NCBI GenBank assembly: GCA_013298595.1
Contig: JAAFIG010000014.1
Location: 1-64,000 of the forward strand
Direction: 5' to 3'
DNA: 64,000 nt
DNA from: Deinococcales bacterium
Lineage (GTDB): Bacteria; Deinococcota; Deinococci; Deinococcales; JAAFIG01
Shown here: positions 50,173 to 60,360 of the stretch, one piece after another
Layout of the letters: every line of letters begins with the position of its first letter
Numbering within the stretch: the first letter of the stretch is position 1
Notes under the pieces: model-generated
Database searches by the model: none
What the model was told of the DNA's origin: nothing
The model's input: the letters and a program-made list of their open reading frames with translations, nothing else
Program-made: the position numbers and the translations under genes

Positions 50173-50940
50173 TTAGAAAACTACGCCGATAACGTATGCG
50201 CTGGAAGCTCCGAAGTAGACTGTTAAAGTACCCTGAACAATAGCATTGTCGTAACTGAGTGTCATTTTAACTCGAGTATAATTGGGTTGATTATCTTTTA
50301 ATAAGGTTTTGAGGCTACCCAATTTATCTGCATTGACTTGCACATTCAGTTCAGGTTTTTTGCCACTGCTATCGCCTTTAACTTTGACTTTATATTCGCA
50401 TGGTTTACCACTGATTTCAGTAAATTCTGCGGTACCAGTGACGGCAAAGTCTTGGATAACTGTGGTTGCGGAAGTCACAGGTACGTAATTCAGTGGATCA
50501 GCTGCGCTGACCAAACCAGCATCACTGGTCAGTAGTAGACTCGCTGTTAAATTACTGAGTTCAAAACTCGAGGGGCAGGTTTTACCGGCAGCTGCCACCA
50601 GAACAGCATCAGCAATAGCGGCATCTTTGAAACCAATATCTTGACTTGCACCCCAAGTATCTAAACGATCCAAGTATTGTTTTGCATCAGCCGAAATAAT
50701 GGAATCCTCGAATGTACCAATAAATGATTGCATACTTGGTTGTACTGCCTGAACAGTTAATCCAGATTGCACCAGACTGATTGGTCTGCCTTTACCATCA
50801 ATACCTAAAGCACCCCCACCAGCACCAATATTTTGCCCAACAGCCCGTTCTTTATTGACCAATTGAATCGGAGGAGATTTAATGAGACCACACGACACCA
50901 GTAACGATACAGCTGCCAAGCCAATGAATAATTTTTTCAT
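50173..50940 (-). CDS. hypothetical lipoprotein
   Basis: MKKLFIGLAAVSLLVSCG lipobox; GGAG upstream of 50940. Confidence 0.7.
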   Translation of the reverse strand: MKKLFIGLAAVSLLVSCGLIKSPPIQLVNKERAVGQNIGAGGGALGIDGKGRPISLVQSGLTVQAVQPSMQSFIGTFEDSIISADAKQYLDRLDTWGASQDIGFKDAAIADAVLVAAAGKTCPSSFELSNLTASLLLTSDAGLVSAADPLNYVPVTSATTVIQDFAVTGTAEFTEISGKPCEYKVKVKGDSSGKKPELNVQVNADKLGSLKTLLKDNQPNYTRVKMTLSYDNAIVQGTLTVYFGASSAYVIGVVF

Positions 50941-50998
50941 AGTGCACACTCCATACTGGCAAAGTATACTCGCAATGCGTCACAAAAGCGTTACAAAT

Positions 50999-53900
50999 CT
51001 ATGAATTCTCTGATAATGCCAGCAACACGTCTCGAGCGAAAAGCCCAACACTGGTTGTTCGGTATTTGTCAGCCAGAATTCTCAGTGTCTGACGACGCTC
51101 AGGGGTACTTGGTAAAAAGTTTTGTTGTAAAAAATCTAAGTACGCATTTCGTAAGGGTTGATCTAATCTGACTTCTGCTTTACATTCGCGTAATTGGTTT
51201 AAGATCAACTGTGTATCGTAACCTAATCGCCAACCAGCATGGATACGCGCCACAAGCCAAAACCATGTTTGTTCAACATTTTCTTTTTCGGTCAATACCC
51301 AAGCTTTTTCATAATCACCAAAAGACAAGGCATATTGCGCTTCTAGTAAATGCAGATTATCAGCATCTTCGTGTTGCTCGAGTTTTGGTAAATCAAACAC
51401 AAAACCATCACCGAGTTCTAAGGTAATCCGCGCTTCCCAAACCTTGGCTGGTTGATCTTCACCAAAATGAATAACATCTTGAAAATGCTCTCGAGCTATT
51501 TCTAAGTTACCAAGCGCATATTCGACTTCGCCTAGATTAAAGAGAATACTCTTTTCAGGAGCAACTAAACCACTGCGTTGCGCTAATTCCCGAACTGTTT
51601 TGAATCGTTCTCGAGCATCATGAAAATCGCCATCTGACACAACTGTTAAAGCGATATTTGTTGAAATAGCCACTCGGGAGCGCACATCACCTGTTTTTTG
51701 TGCATATTGGGCAGCTTTATCCCAGGCTTTTAAGGTTGCTGGATTGTCATTCATTAAGTAATAACAGGTTCCAAGTTCGTTCCAAGCCATTGCATTCAGG
51801 AAATCATCGTGGCTATCTGTAGCTATTTTTGTAGCAATTGTTGCAAGTCGAGCGGCTCTTACAATATTGCCTAAAGCTTCCTCGAGTTTACATAATGCTA
51901 GAATTGCCCGCACGGTGCCTGATAGGTTTTGTGCTTGTTTACTGGCTCGTAATGCCTCGAGTCCGTGGCGTTTAGCTGCGAGGAAATCGTTTTTTAAGCG
52001 GTGAATCAGCGATAATTCTATCTCGGTTTCTTCGTAGTAAGGGTCGTCAATGCCACGCTGACCGATGATGTCTTTGGCTTTATCTACTGCACCAGCAAAC
52101 CGCAACACATTACCAAGTTTTAACCGTGTTTTAGCGATTAAATTGTTGCCCCCCTCGAGTTTATTAGCATTGTCAATCACGTATTGCATCATCTGCATGG
52201 CTTCTTCGTTACGCCCAGTGTGATCTAAAACTTCTCCGAGGTGATATCTGGCTTCAAAGGCGCTGAGTGGTTCGGTTGGTAGTTTTGTGGTTGCCTCAAG
52301 GGCTAAACGGTAAGCGCGTTCGGCTTGAGAGTAGGCAAACGTGGCTTGGGCATTAGCACCTGCTTGTAAGGCTTTCTCGAGGGCAGTATCGAATTGTTCG
52401 GCATAAAAATAATGATGGGAAAGATCGAGTGGTTCAGCTCGAGTTTCGAGTAATGCTGCCGCTTTGCGGTGCAATCGGCGGCGTTTCAGGGAGATAATGC
52501 CATCTAAAAGAATATCGCTATACAGTGGGTGGGTAAACCTAAACCCTTCACCGTTACTACCTGGGATTTCGGTGGCAAGTCTGGCGCGAGTCAGGCTTTC
52601 TAAGGCTTCAAGTGCCGCATCGTCTGTCCATTCGAGCAGTTGTCGAACATCTTCGTATTGCCATGCTCTACCAAGCACACTAGCAGCTCGAGCAAATTCC
52701 AGAGATTCTGGTTTTAACGCTTCGATACGGTGTGCAAGTAAGTCGTTCAGGCTTTCTGGTAAACCTTCTATTGAATGGCTCCATTGGTAAATACCATTTT
52801 GCCGATAGACAGCCCCACTTTCCAACATGGCTTTGAGACGTTCCTCAAGCACCCATGGGTTACCTGCGGCATGTTGAACCAATTCTGTTTCGAGAGATGT
52901 GTCTATGTCGCTGTCAAGCCAAGCAGCCAGTAATTCTTGCATCGCTAAGTCTGACATTGGCGTTAATGCAACTTGCACCTTAGGACGAGTTAAGCCTTTT
53001 GGCAATGTTTGACCTTCAGGTAAATCCTCGAGCCGATAGGATAAAATTAAACGCGGTTTTTGGGCAGCTCGAGTGGCATGCGATAAAGCGGCTAAGGTAC
53101 TATCGTCTGCCCAATGCAAATTCTCGAGCACCAACACCGTAATTTGACTAGTAAGTTCAATAAATTCAGTAAACGCTTCAAATAACCGCAACCGCGCTAC
53201 TTCAGGCGGCAAGTTAGCATCACTGGCAACCGCTGCACCTAGTGAAGGCACAAGCCTCGAGAGTTCCTGACGAATGGTTTCTGGTAATTGATCTATAAAA
53301 TTTTTATGACTGCGTTGCAAATTACCAATCATTCTCGAGATTGCCCCAAATGGCGTTGGGTCGTCAGGGATAGCTTCACCAATAGCAAAACGAGTACCTG
53401 CTCCTCTGGCAGTATCAGCTAATGCTCGAATCAATCGTGATTTACCACTACCAACATCGCCTGTGACAGCGTAAATACCATAAACTGGTTCTGGTTCTTC
53501 AAGAATTGGTAATAACAAAGCGATTTCTTTATCACGACCAATTAATGGCGCGAGCAACAAAGCGTCAGCTCGAGCGACCTCATTGGAAATTGCTGCATCA
53601 AAAGGTTGAGTCAACATTGTCGCCAGCACATCACGGACAGCTAAAGCGCTCGGATAACGATCTGCTGGGTTTTTCTCGAGCAGCTTTAAGACCAATGCCT
53701 CGAGTGAAGCTGGAATCAGTGGATTGATACTTGAAGGTTTTGCCGGCGGGGCTTGAATATGCTGCATAATCACTTGGGCTAAACCATCACCCATAAAAGG
53801 TGGACGACCCGTTAATGCCCAAAACAGCACCGCCCCAAAAGCATATAAATCCGCACGGTAATCGAGTTGCGCCCCTCGGCATTGCTCAGGAGCCATATAC

Positions 53901-54409
53901 AACACCGTACCGACCACTGCTCCAGCTCGAGTTAAAGCCACGGTACCCTCAAGCGATTTAGCTAAACCAAAATCCATCAGTTTAGCTTCACCATCTAGGG
54001 TCACACGGATATTATCTGGTTTTAAATCGCGGTGAATAATACCTTGTCCATGCACCGCAGCTAACGCATTGGCAACACCTGCAAAGACTTGAATAATGCG
54101 TTCGACACTGGGTTTAGTACTCACAAAATCGGTTAAATCTGTGCCACGCACATACTCCATCACCAAAAATGGCACACCTGCATCTTCGCCGTACCCAAGT
54201 ACTTTGACCACATTTGGATGCACTATCCGCTCGAGTGCTTTGGATTCACGACGTAAACGTGCACCGCCTTGCAATGCCACCATCTCATGTAATCGCTTTA
54301 AAGCAACCAATTCACCTGTCACGGTATCCAATGCCAAAGAAACTCGTCCCATAGCACCAGCCCCGAGTTCTTTGACTATTTGATAACGAACCACTTCGGC
54401 AACAGACAT
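50999..54409 (-). CDS. serine/threonine protein kinase fused to AAA ATPase and TPR domains
   Basis: HRDLKPDN, LMDFGLAKS, APEQCRG; Walker A VTGDVGSGKSRLIRAL; C-terminal TPRs. Confidence 0.93.
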   Translation of the reverse strand: MSVAEVVRYQIVKELGAGAMGRVSLALDTVTGELVALKRLHEMVALQGGARLRRESKALERIVHPNVVKVLGYGEDAGVPFLVMEYVRGTDLTDFVSTKPSVERIIQVFAGVANALAAVHGQGIIHRDLKPDNIRVTLDGEAKLMDFGLAKSLEGTVALTRAGAVVGTVLYMAPEQCRGAQLDYRADLYAFGAVLFWALTGRPPFMGDGLAQVIMQHIQAPPAKPSSINPLIPASLEALVLKLLEKNPADRYPSALAVRDVLATMLTQPFDAAISNEVARADALLLAPLIGRDKEIALLLPILEEPEPVYGIYAVTGDVGSGKSRLIRALADTARGAGTRFAIGEAIPDDPTPFGAISRMIGNLQRSHKNFIDQLPETIRQELSRLVPSLGAAVASDANLPPEVARLRLFEAFTEFIELTSQITVLVLENLHWADDSTLAALSHATRAAQKPRLILSYRLEDLPEGQTLPKGLTRPKVQVALTPMSDLAMQELLAAWLDSDIDTSLETELVQHAAGNPWVLEERLKAMLESGAVYRQNGIYQWSHSIEGLPESLNDLLAHRIEALKPESLEFARAASVLGRAWQYEDVRQLLEWTDDAALEALESLTRARLATEIPGSNGEGFRFTHPLYSDILLDGIISLKRRRLHRKAAALLETRAEPLDLSHHYFYAEQFDTALEKALQAGANAQATFAYSQAERAYRLALEATTKLPTEPLSAFEARYHLGEVLDHTGRNEEAMQMMQYVIDNANKLEGGNNLIAKTRLKLGNVLRFAGAVDKAKDIIGQRGIDDPYYEETEIELSLIHRLKNDFLAAKRHGLEALRASKQAQNLSGTVRAILALCKLEEALGNIVRAARLATIATKIATDSHDDFLNAMAWNELGTCYYLMNDNPATLKAWDKAAQYAQKTGDVRSRVAISTNIALTVVSDGDFHDARERFKTVRELAQRSGLVAPEKSILFNLGEVEYALGNLEIAREHFQDVIHFGEDQPAKVWEARITLELGDGFVFDLPKLEQHEDADNLHLLEAQYALSFGDYEKAWVLTEKENVEQTWFWLVARIHAGWRLGYDTQLILNQLRECKAEVRLDQPLRNAYLDFLQQNFLPSTPERRQTLRILADKYRTTSVGLFARDVLLALSENS

Positions 54410-54487
54410 CTCTGAGGCTATTATGCCTGTTAAAGCCTCAAGTTGCGAGGGGGGAAGCGAATTTGAACTTCAACTGAAAACTTGAGA

Positions 54488-55744
54488 TTAAATATCGTAA
54501 GTCACGCGTTTACTCAGCAAGCGATTTTGCAAAAGGGTAACCACAAAGACAATAACAAATAAAACAAATGCCATCGCACTGGCATAACTGTAATTACTAT
54601 CACGAAAGCCTTTATCGTATAAGTATTTAACAATGGTGGTGGTGTCTTTAAGCTGACCACCATCTGGGGTTAAGACCAGAATTTGAGTGAACACTTGAAA
54701 GGCTCCAATTAATCCTGTGATGGCAAGAAAAAACGTGGTGGCTGAAAGTAAGGGCCAAGTGATATGCCGAACCTTATCCCACCAACTTGCCCCATCTAAA
54801 CTGGCAGCTTCGTAGTATTCAGGTGGAATGGTTTGTAAACCCGCTAATAAAATCACCACGCTATACCCAAGATGATGCCAGACACTCATCACCATGATCG
54901 AACACAAAGCAACACTGGGACCTGCTGCCCAAACGGGTAACTCGAGACCACTAAGCACAGCAAAAATTCCATTAGGGTTCTCGAGCCAAGCGATTTTTGT
55001 ACCAATAGCTGCGTTAAGTAATCCGAATTCTGGGTGATAAATCCATTTCCAAACAGCCGCAGCAGCCGTTAATGCTGTGACATACGGCAAGAAATAAAGG
55101 GTGCGGAAGATTGTTAAGCCCCGAATTTTTTCGTTTAGCAAAATTGCAATCACCGTGGCTAAGAAAATCCCGATTGGTACTGTACCAACCACATACCAAA
55201 AACTATTGAGTAAACTCTGCCAAAAAACAGGATCACGCAACAAAGCCGCATAATTCTCGAGTCCGCTCCATTCAGGTGGTTTGAGGAAATTAAAATCACG
55301 TAAAAAAGACAAAAACAACGCATAAAACGCAGGAGCAAAATGCCAAACAATCAGTAATAACACCGCTGGGAAGACAAAAATCCAACCCCAAATATCGGCT
55401 TCGGCAGCTCGAGGTAATTTGGTTACTGTTAACAGTAATGGCACAATACTGGCAAAACCTGTTAATCCTGGTAATAACCATGCCCAACCACCAAGCAACA
55501 CCGCCACAAAGCTCGAGATACCAAGAGCAACCGTTACACCACTTGCCCAAGTTATTCCTGTACTACGAGCAGTCACCCAAGCCAAGGCTGCTAAGATCAT
55601 GGCACTGCCCATTACCAGCAACAATGCAATCGTTCCAGATAAAAAACTCAGAGCTGTTGCTAAACCCAAACTCAGACTCGAGCAAGCAGCCACTGCAAAC
55701 CAACCAAAGACATTTTCTGGAACTCGAGAAGAAACCATCTGCAT
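54488..55744 (-). CDS. carbohydrate ABC transporter permease (MalF-type)
   Basis: EYYEAASLDGASWWDKVRHITWPLLSATTFF EAA motif. Confidence 0.92.
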   Translation of the reverse strand: MQMVSSRVPENVFGWFAVAACSSLSLGLATALSFLSGTIALLLVMGSAMILAALAWVTARSTGITWASGVTVALGISSFVAVLLGGWAWLLPGLTGFASIVPLLLTVTKLPRAAEADIWGWIFVFPAVLLLIVWHFAPAFYALFLSFLRDFNFLKPPEWSGLENYAALLRDPVFWQSLLNSFWYVVGTVPIGIFLATVIAILLNEKIRGLTIFRTLYFLPYVTALTAAAAVWKWIYHPEFGLLNAAIGTKIAWLENPNGIFAVLSGLELPVWAAGPSVALCSIMVMSVWHHLGYSVVILLAGLQTIPPEYYEAASLDGASWWDKVRHITWPLLSATTFFLAITGLIGAFQVFTQILVLTPDGGQLKDTTTIVKYLYDKGFRDSNYSYASAMAFVLFVIVFVVTLLQNRLLSKRVTYDI

Positions 55745-55791
55745 TTGTCAAGTATACCCAGAGCCGCTGGCATAGGGTATCATCTGCAACC

Positions 55792-56244
55792 ATGCGTTAC
55801 CTTTTTTTAATTGCAATACTACTCGGTGCCAGCTTAGCGGATGCTCGAAGCAGCAATGAAACCCGAGTTACCAGTATCATCAATGCCCTGCGTTCCAGTG
55901 GCGCTCGTTGCAACGGCAGCGGTGGAGTCCGACTAGGCACACTACGTTACAATGCCACACTCGCTCGAGCCGCTCGTCAACACGCCATTCATATGGGAAG
56001 TAAACGTTTTGTCTCACATTACTACCAAGGCATTGGACCACGCACTCGAGTTGCCCGAGCAGGGTACCGTTACAGCCGCATGTCCGAAATTATTTTCCTT
56101 GGTAATGGCGGCGCATCTCGGGCTGTTAACTGGTGGAAAAATTCGCGTATTCACTGCTGGGCAATGACCAATAGCAATTACACCGAAGTTGGAGCTGCTT
56201 ATTTTAATGGTGCTTGGGTTGTTGTTATGGCAAAACCGAGGTAA
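55792..56244 (+). CDS. secreted CAP/SCP domain protein
   Basis: MRYLFLIAILLGASLADA signal; NATLARAARQHAIHMGSKRFVSHYYQGIGPRTRVARAGYRY. Confidence 0.85.
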   Translation: MRYLFLIAILLGASLADARSSNETRVTSIINALRSSGARCNGSGGVRLGTLRYNATLARAARQHAIHMGSKRFVSHYYQGIGPRTRVARAGYRYSRMSEIIFLGNGGASRAVNWWKNSRIHCWAMTNSNYTEVGAAYFNGAWVVVMAKPR

Positions 56245-56262
56245 GACAGCGCCTAGCTACTT

Positions 56263-57609
56263 ATGGACGAACTTCACGGACGCATCCCACCTCATAACCT
56301 CGACGCTGAAGCCAGCGTGCTGGGCAGCATTCTCTTAGATAACGAGGCATACCATAGTCTCGAGGGGCAATTGCGCCCCGATCAATTTTACAAAGAAGCC
56401 AATCGTAAAATCTTTGCAGCCATCGAAAACTTGGTATCCCGAGGCAATCCAGCTGATGCCGTTACATTGATCGAAGAACTTCGCACCAAAGATCAACTCG
56501 AGGAAGTTGGTGGCGTAGCCTACTTAGTAGGTTTATCTGACGGCGTACCAACCAGTGTATACGCTAAATTCTATGCCGATATTGTCGTTGAAAAAGCCAA
56601 TTTGCGTGGCTTAATTCAAGCCTCGAGCAAAATCATGCAAATGGCATACGATGAAGCAGCCCCTGCCGAAGAACTGATGGATCGGGCAGAGAAACTTGTT
56701 TTTGAAGTTGCTCAACAAAAAAGCCAACAAGTCTTCCAAGAGATGAATACGCTGGTCAATGAAACTTTCGAGTACATCTCGAAAATCACCAGCAACCCAG
56801 GATTTACCACAGGTGTACCAACAGGGTTTCGTGACTTAGACGAAATGACCACAGGTTTACAACCAGGCTCGTTAAACGTAATTGCAGCCCGTCCGAGTAT
56901 GGGAAAAACTGCTTTTGCACTGTCTATCGCGCAAAATATCGCTGTACGCCAAAACAAAGCAGTTGCTGTTTTTAGTCTCGAGATGCCGGCTTCGCAATTG
57001 GTCTTACGTATGATGTGTGCCGAAGCTCGAGTGGACATGAACCGTGTACGTCAAGGTGCACTTAATGAAAAAGATTTCGAGCGTTTAGTTAATGCTGCTG
57101 GTAAGTTATCCGAAGCACCCATGTTTATTGACGATGGCTCGGATTTAACTGTTACCGAACTTCGCAGTAAATCCAGGCGTTTAATGGCAGAAAAGGATTT
57201 GCATTTAATTGTCATAGATTACATGCAATTAATGTCTGGCAGTGGAACAAGCAAAGGTGGTGGCGAGAATCGTCAACAAGAAATTTCAACCATCTCGAGG
57301 GGATTAAAATCCTTAGCTCGAGAATTAAATATTCCTGTGGTGGTGTTATCACAGCTTTCGCGGCAAGTTGAGCAGCGCCCTAATCATCGTCCGATGTTGT
57401 CAGATTTACGTGAATCAGGTGCTATAGAACAGGATGCAGACCTTGTTTCGTTTATTTACCGCGATGAGTATTACCATAAAGATTCCGAGAAACAAGGTAT
57501 TGCCGAAATTATCATTGGTAAGCAACGTAATGGTCCTGTTGGCACAGTAGAGTTGCAGTTCCACTCACAGCATGTTAGGTTCAACGACCTAGCTAAAGAA
57601 GGCGTTTAA
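56263..57609 (+). CDS. dnaB: replicative DNA helicase
   Basis: RIPPHNLDAEASVLGSILLDN; VIAARPSMGKTAFALSIAQNIA; VIDYMQLMSG; LSQLSRQVEQR. Confidence 0.97.
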   Translation: MDELHGRIPPHNLDAEASVLGSILLDNEAYHSLEGQLRPDQFYKEANRKIFAAIENLVSRGNPADAVTLIEELRTKDQLEEVGGVAYLVGLSDGVPTSVYAKFYADIVVEKANLRGLIQASSKIMQMAYDEAAPAEELMDRAEKLVFEVAQQKSQQVFQEMNTLVNETFEYISKITSNPGFTTGVPTGFRDLDEMTTGLQPGSLNVIAARPSMGKTAFALSIAQNIAVRQNKAVAVFSLEMPASQLVLRMMCAEARVDMNRVRQGALNEKDFERLVNAAGKLSEAPMFIDDGSDLTVTELRSKSRRLMAEKDLHLIVIDYMQLMSGSGTSKGGGENRQQEISTISRGLKSLARELNIPVVVLSQLSRQVEQRPNHRPMLSDLRESGAIEQDADLVSFIYRDEYYHKDSEKQGIAEIIIGKQRNGPVGTVELQFHSQHVRFNDLAKEGV

Positions 57610-57678
57610 TTGCTGGGCAACAATACTTTATGTCCCCCTTGAAATTATACCCTACTTATACGCTATAATCATATCACT

Positions 57679-58179
57679 ATGGGTCGTATCACTTTTAAAA
57701 CAAACACACTCGAGCGAATCTCGAGTCATGGCTTGCATTTAGGTTGTCCAGTATGTGCTGGTAAACTGATGCTTAAAGATACTCGAGATGGCGACCAAGC
57801 CTATTGGTGTCATACTTGCAATCGTGGTTGGCGAGCAGGGCATTTACCACCAGAAGCGCGTCAAGTCAAAGCTAAAGTACTCGAGTCAACTGAAACACCA
57901 GTCGAACCTATTACACTCGAGCCTGAACCGATTACTATTGTTTCACAACGCGTACCAAAAGCAAAATTAACACCAGCACCTATTACCATCGCGCCTGAGC
58001 AAACAGCGCCTGTTTTACCTCGAGTCAAAACACCTCGCAGCCCTAAAACAAAATTAGTACAAGCAGTCCCCCAAACAGTACAACCCAAAGTTGTTACACC
58101 TACTCGCAGAAAATCAAAACCACAAAACCCTGCGAATACAATCTCGCAAAACACTGTTCAACACGATTTATTTGCTTAA
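57679..58179 (+). CDS. hypothetical zinc-ribbon protein with Pro-rich tail
   Basis: CPVCAGKLMLKDTRDGDQAYWCHTCNRGW; leaderless-type TATAAT promoter. Confidence 0.7.
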   Translation: MGRITFKTNTLERISSHGLHLGCPVCAGKLMLKDTRDGDQAYWCHTCNRGWRAGHLPPEARQVKAKVLESTETPVEPITLEPEPITIVSQRVPKAKLTPAPITIAPEQTAPVLPRVKTPRSPKTKLVQAVPQTVQPKVVTPTRRKSKPQNPANTISQNTVQHDLFA

Positions 58180-58207
58180 CAGTGGAACCCGTGCTGTGTC
58201 CACAATG

Positions 58208-58630
58208 TCAAACCAATTTCGCCCAGCACCACTCGAGTTCAGCTGTTTCACTCCAAGCCAAAGCAACTTTGCCAGCTTCGCCATATAAAATTGCATGCTG
58301 ACCATATGTTTTAGCTAATGCAATCATCTCCTCGAGTGGTTGATCAAAAATCACAAAACCAACTTCTTGCCATTCACCATCAGGGCTAACACCCAAACTT
58401 GGGGCAAACTGCCAATCATTTTTCGCCACATCAGCCTCGAGTACTTCATGCCTGACATTATTGACCAATTCTGGAAGCTGTTGGCTGCGTGGGTTATAAG
58501 CAGTAATGATAATAAATTTTCTACCTGCGAATAAAACATCTGTGGTTGCTTCACTCGAGAGCGTAAATTGGATGTCATCAGCAGTATAGATTGTCTTGAG
58601 GTATGCCGTTCGGAAATCCTTAGCATTCAT
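58208..58630 (-). CDS. DUF3293 family protein
   Basis: FIIITAYNPRSQQLPELVNNVRHEVLEA...FVIFDQPLEEMIALAKTYGQHAILYG. Confidence 0.75.
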   Translation of the reverse strand: MNAKDFRTAYLKTIYTADDIQFTLSSEATTDVLFAGRKFIIITAYNPRSQQLPELVNNVRHEVLEADVAKNDWQFAPSLGVSPDGEWQEVGFVIFDQPLEEMIALAKTYGQHAILYGEAGKVALAWSETAELEWCWAKLV

Positions 58631-58675
58631 AGCTTAAGTGTAACATTGAATCTCGAGCGGTGAATTCTGGGCTGG

Positions 58676-58981
58676 TCATCCATCTTTCCAATATGGTGGT
58701 TTTTGGGTAGTTCGTCCCACTGCCAAAACAAGTAATAAATCATCCGTTAATTGATAAAAAATACTGTACGGAAAACGAGTTAAAGGCATTTGCCGAATAT
58801 TTCTTGAGCCTGCAATTACAGGCATAACATCGTATTTGGTTAATAATGCCAACCGATCCTTTAGTTCGGCACGAAAAACCACTCCAAAACCAGCGCGTTG
58901 CAACTCGAGATATTGTTCGATGACCAGCACTTCATCAAGTGCCAACTGAAGATATGCTGCACGGTATGGTTTCACAAACAT
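58676..58981 (-). CDS. RelE/ParE-family toxin
   Basis: Small ORF with ...RNIRQMPLTRFPYSIFYQLTDDLLLVLAVGRTTQKPPYW, adjacent to an antitoxin-like ORF. Confidence 0.8.
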   Translation of the reverse strand: MFVKPYRAAYLQLALDEVLVIEQYLELQRAGFGVVFRAELKDRLALLTKYDVMPVIAGSRNIRQMPLTRFPYSIFYQLTDDLLLVLAVGRTTQKPPYWKDG

Positions 58982-58982
58982 T

Positions 58983-59183
58983 TTAGTGTATTTCCTCTGC
59001 TAGAATCACTGGAATCTTGTCTTGTAAGTGCAGATCATAACGTCGTTCGGCTTCTTCAACCCAAAGCTTGATGATTTCTTTTTTAGCGGGCACATCCAAA
59101 GTACCTAAGAGTTCTTGCACCAAAGCAATTCTTTGTCGTATGTCTAAACCCAACGCTTGATCTTTAATCTCTTGAAAACGCAT
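58983..59183 (-). CDS. addiction-module antitoxin component
   Basis: MRFQEIKDQALGLDIRQRIALVQELLGTLD...LWVEEAERRYDLH; TATTAT 6 nt upstream of 59183. Confidence 0.75.
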   Translation of the reverse strand: MRFQEIKDQALGLDIRQRIALVQELLGTLDVPAKKEIIKLWVEEAERRYDLHLQDKIPVILAEEIH

Positions 59184-59311
59184 AGCATCATAATACAGGA
59201 CTGGTAAAACCCACCAAATCACGAAGATAAAAACTTTTTGAAGCTCGTTGTTGGTGTCGCGTCCCCCATTTTGTAACGCATTATTCCTTCAAGAAGGTGC
59301 TACCGTAAGAC

Positions 59312-60355
59312 ATGGCTAAGACTGATGTTCTGATTATTGGCGCTGGACCTGTTGGCTTATTCGCTGCCTTTTACACTGGAATGCGTGATCTTTCGATGCG
59401 AATTGTGGATCCGCTGCCTGAACCAGGTGGGCAATTAACAGCTCTGTACCCAGAAAAATACATTTACGATGTGGCAGGCTTCCCAAAAATTCGCGCCAAA
59501 GAATTGGTCAAAAACCAAGTAGATCAACTTGCACCATTTCACCCGATTTACAACCTCAACGAACGCGCCGAGAAACTCGAGAAACTTGCCGATGGTAGTT
59601 TTTCCTTAATAACTGACAAAGGCAACAAGTACGAAGCCGCCGCTGTAATCATTGCTGGTGGCGTTGGCGCGTTTGAACCACGCAAAGTGGTTGCACCGGG
59701 TATCGCCGAATTTGAAGGTAAAGGTGTGCAATACGCGGTCAAGAACCTCGAGATGTACCGAGGCAAACGCGTCTTAGTCATGGGTGGAGGCGACAGCGCC
59801 GTAGATTGGGTATTGATGCTCAAAGACGTTGGTGCAAAAGTCACCCTGATTCACCGCCGCGATTCCTTCCGTGCTCACGCTGCCACCACCAACCAAATGA
59901 TTGCCGCTCATGATGCAGGTGAAATCGAAATCCTTACACCCTACGAATTACGTCGCCTCGAAGGAGACAGCAAGCTCGAGCGAGCTGTGGTTTTTAACAA
60001 CGCCACCCAAGAAGACAAAATTCTCGAAATAGACGAAGTGCTCAGCATGGTTGGGTACTTATCCAAACTCGGACCGATTGCTGAATGGGGTTTAGAACTC
60101 GAGGGCAGCCGTATCAAGGTTTCGCCTGTCATGGAAACCAATATCTCAGGAATTTATTCGTGTGGCGATATTTGCGCTTATCATGGCAAATTAAAACTGA
60201 TTGCCACGGGGTACGGCGAAGCTGCCATCGCTGCTAATCATGCGGCTGTGATAGCCAACCCAAGCCTCAAATTTGAACCAGGACACTCGAGCGAAGCTAA
60301 AGATGCTCCAGGCACAAAACCCGCTGTTGCCCCAGTGGTTGGCGCGGATGATTAA
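59312..60355 (+). CDS. ferredoxin/flavodoxin-NADP+ reductase (thioredoxin-reductase-like type)
   Basis: [51 protein letters not shown]; no redox CxxC. Confidence 0.92.
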   Translation: MAKTDVLIIGAGPVGLFAAFYTGMRDLSMRIVDPLPEPGGQLTALYPEKYIYDVAGFPKIRAKELVKNQVDQLAPFHPIYNLNERAEKLEKLADGSFSLITDKGNKYEAAAVIIAGGVGAFEPRKVVAPGIAEFEGKGVQYAVKNLEMYRGKRVLVMGGGDSAVDWVLMLKDVGAKVTLIHRRDSFRAHAATTNQMIAAHDAGEIEILTPYELRRLEGDSKLERAVVFNNATQEDKILEIDEVLSMVGYLSKLGPIAEWGLELEGSRIKVSPVMETNISGIYSCGDICAYHGKLKLIATGYGEAAIAANHAAVIANPSLKFEPGHSSEAKDAPGTKPAVAPVVGADD

Positions 60356-60360
60356 GTCTT

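Noticed and set aside
55438-55791. Long N-terminal extension of the CAP-domain ORF
   Set aside because: Overlaps the opposite-strand permease; signal peptide and TATCAT promoter place the start at 55792.
59312-60355. Thioredoxin reductase
   Set aside because: The protein lacks the redox-active CxxC; it fits the thioredoxin-reductase-like ferredoxin-NADP reductase group.
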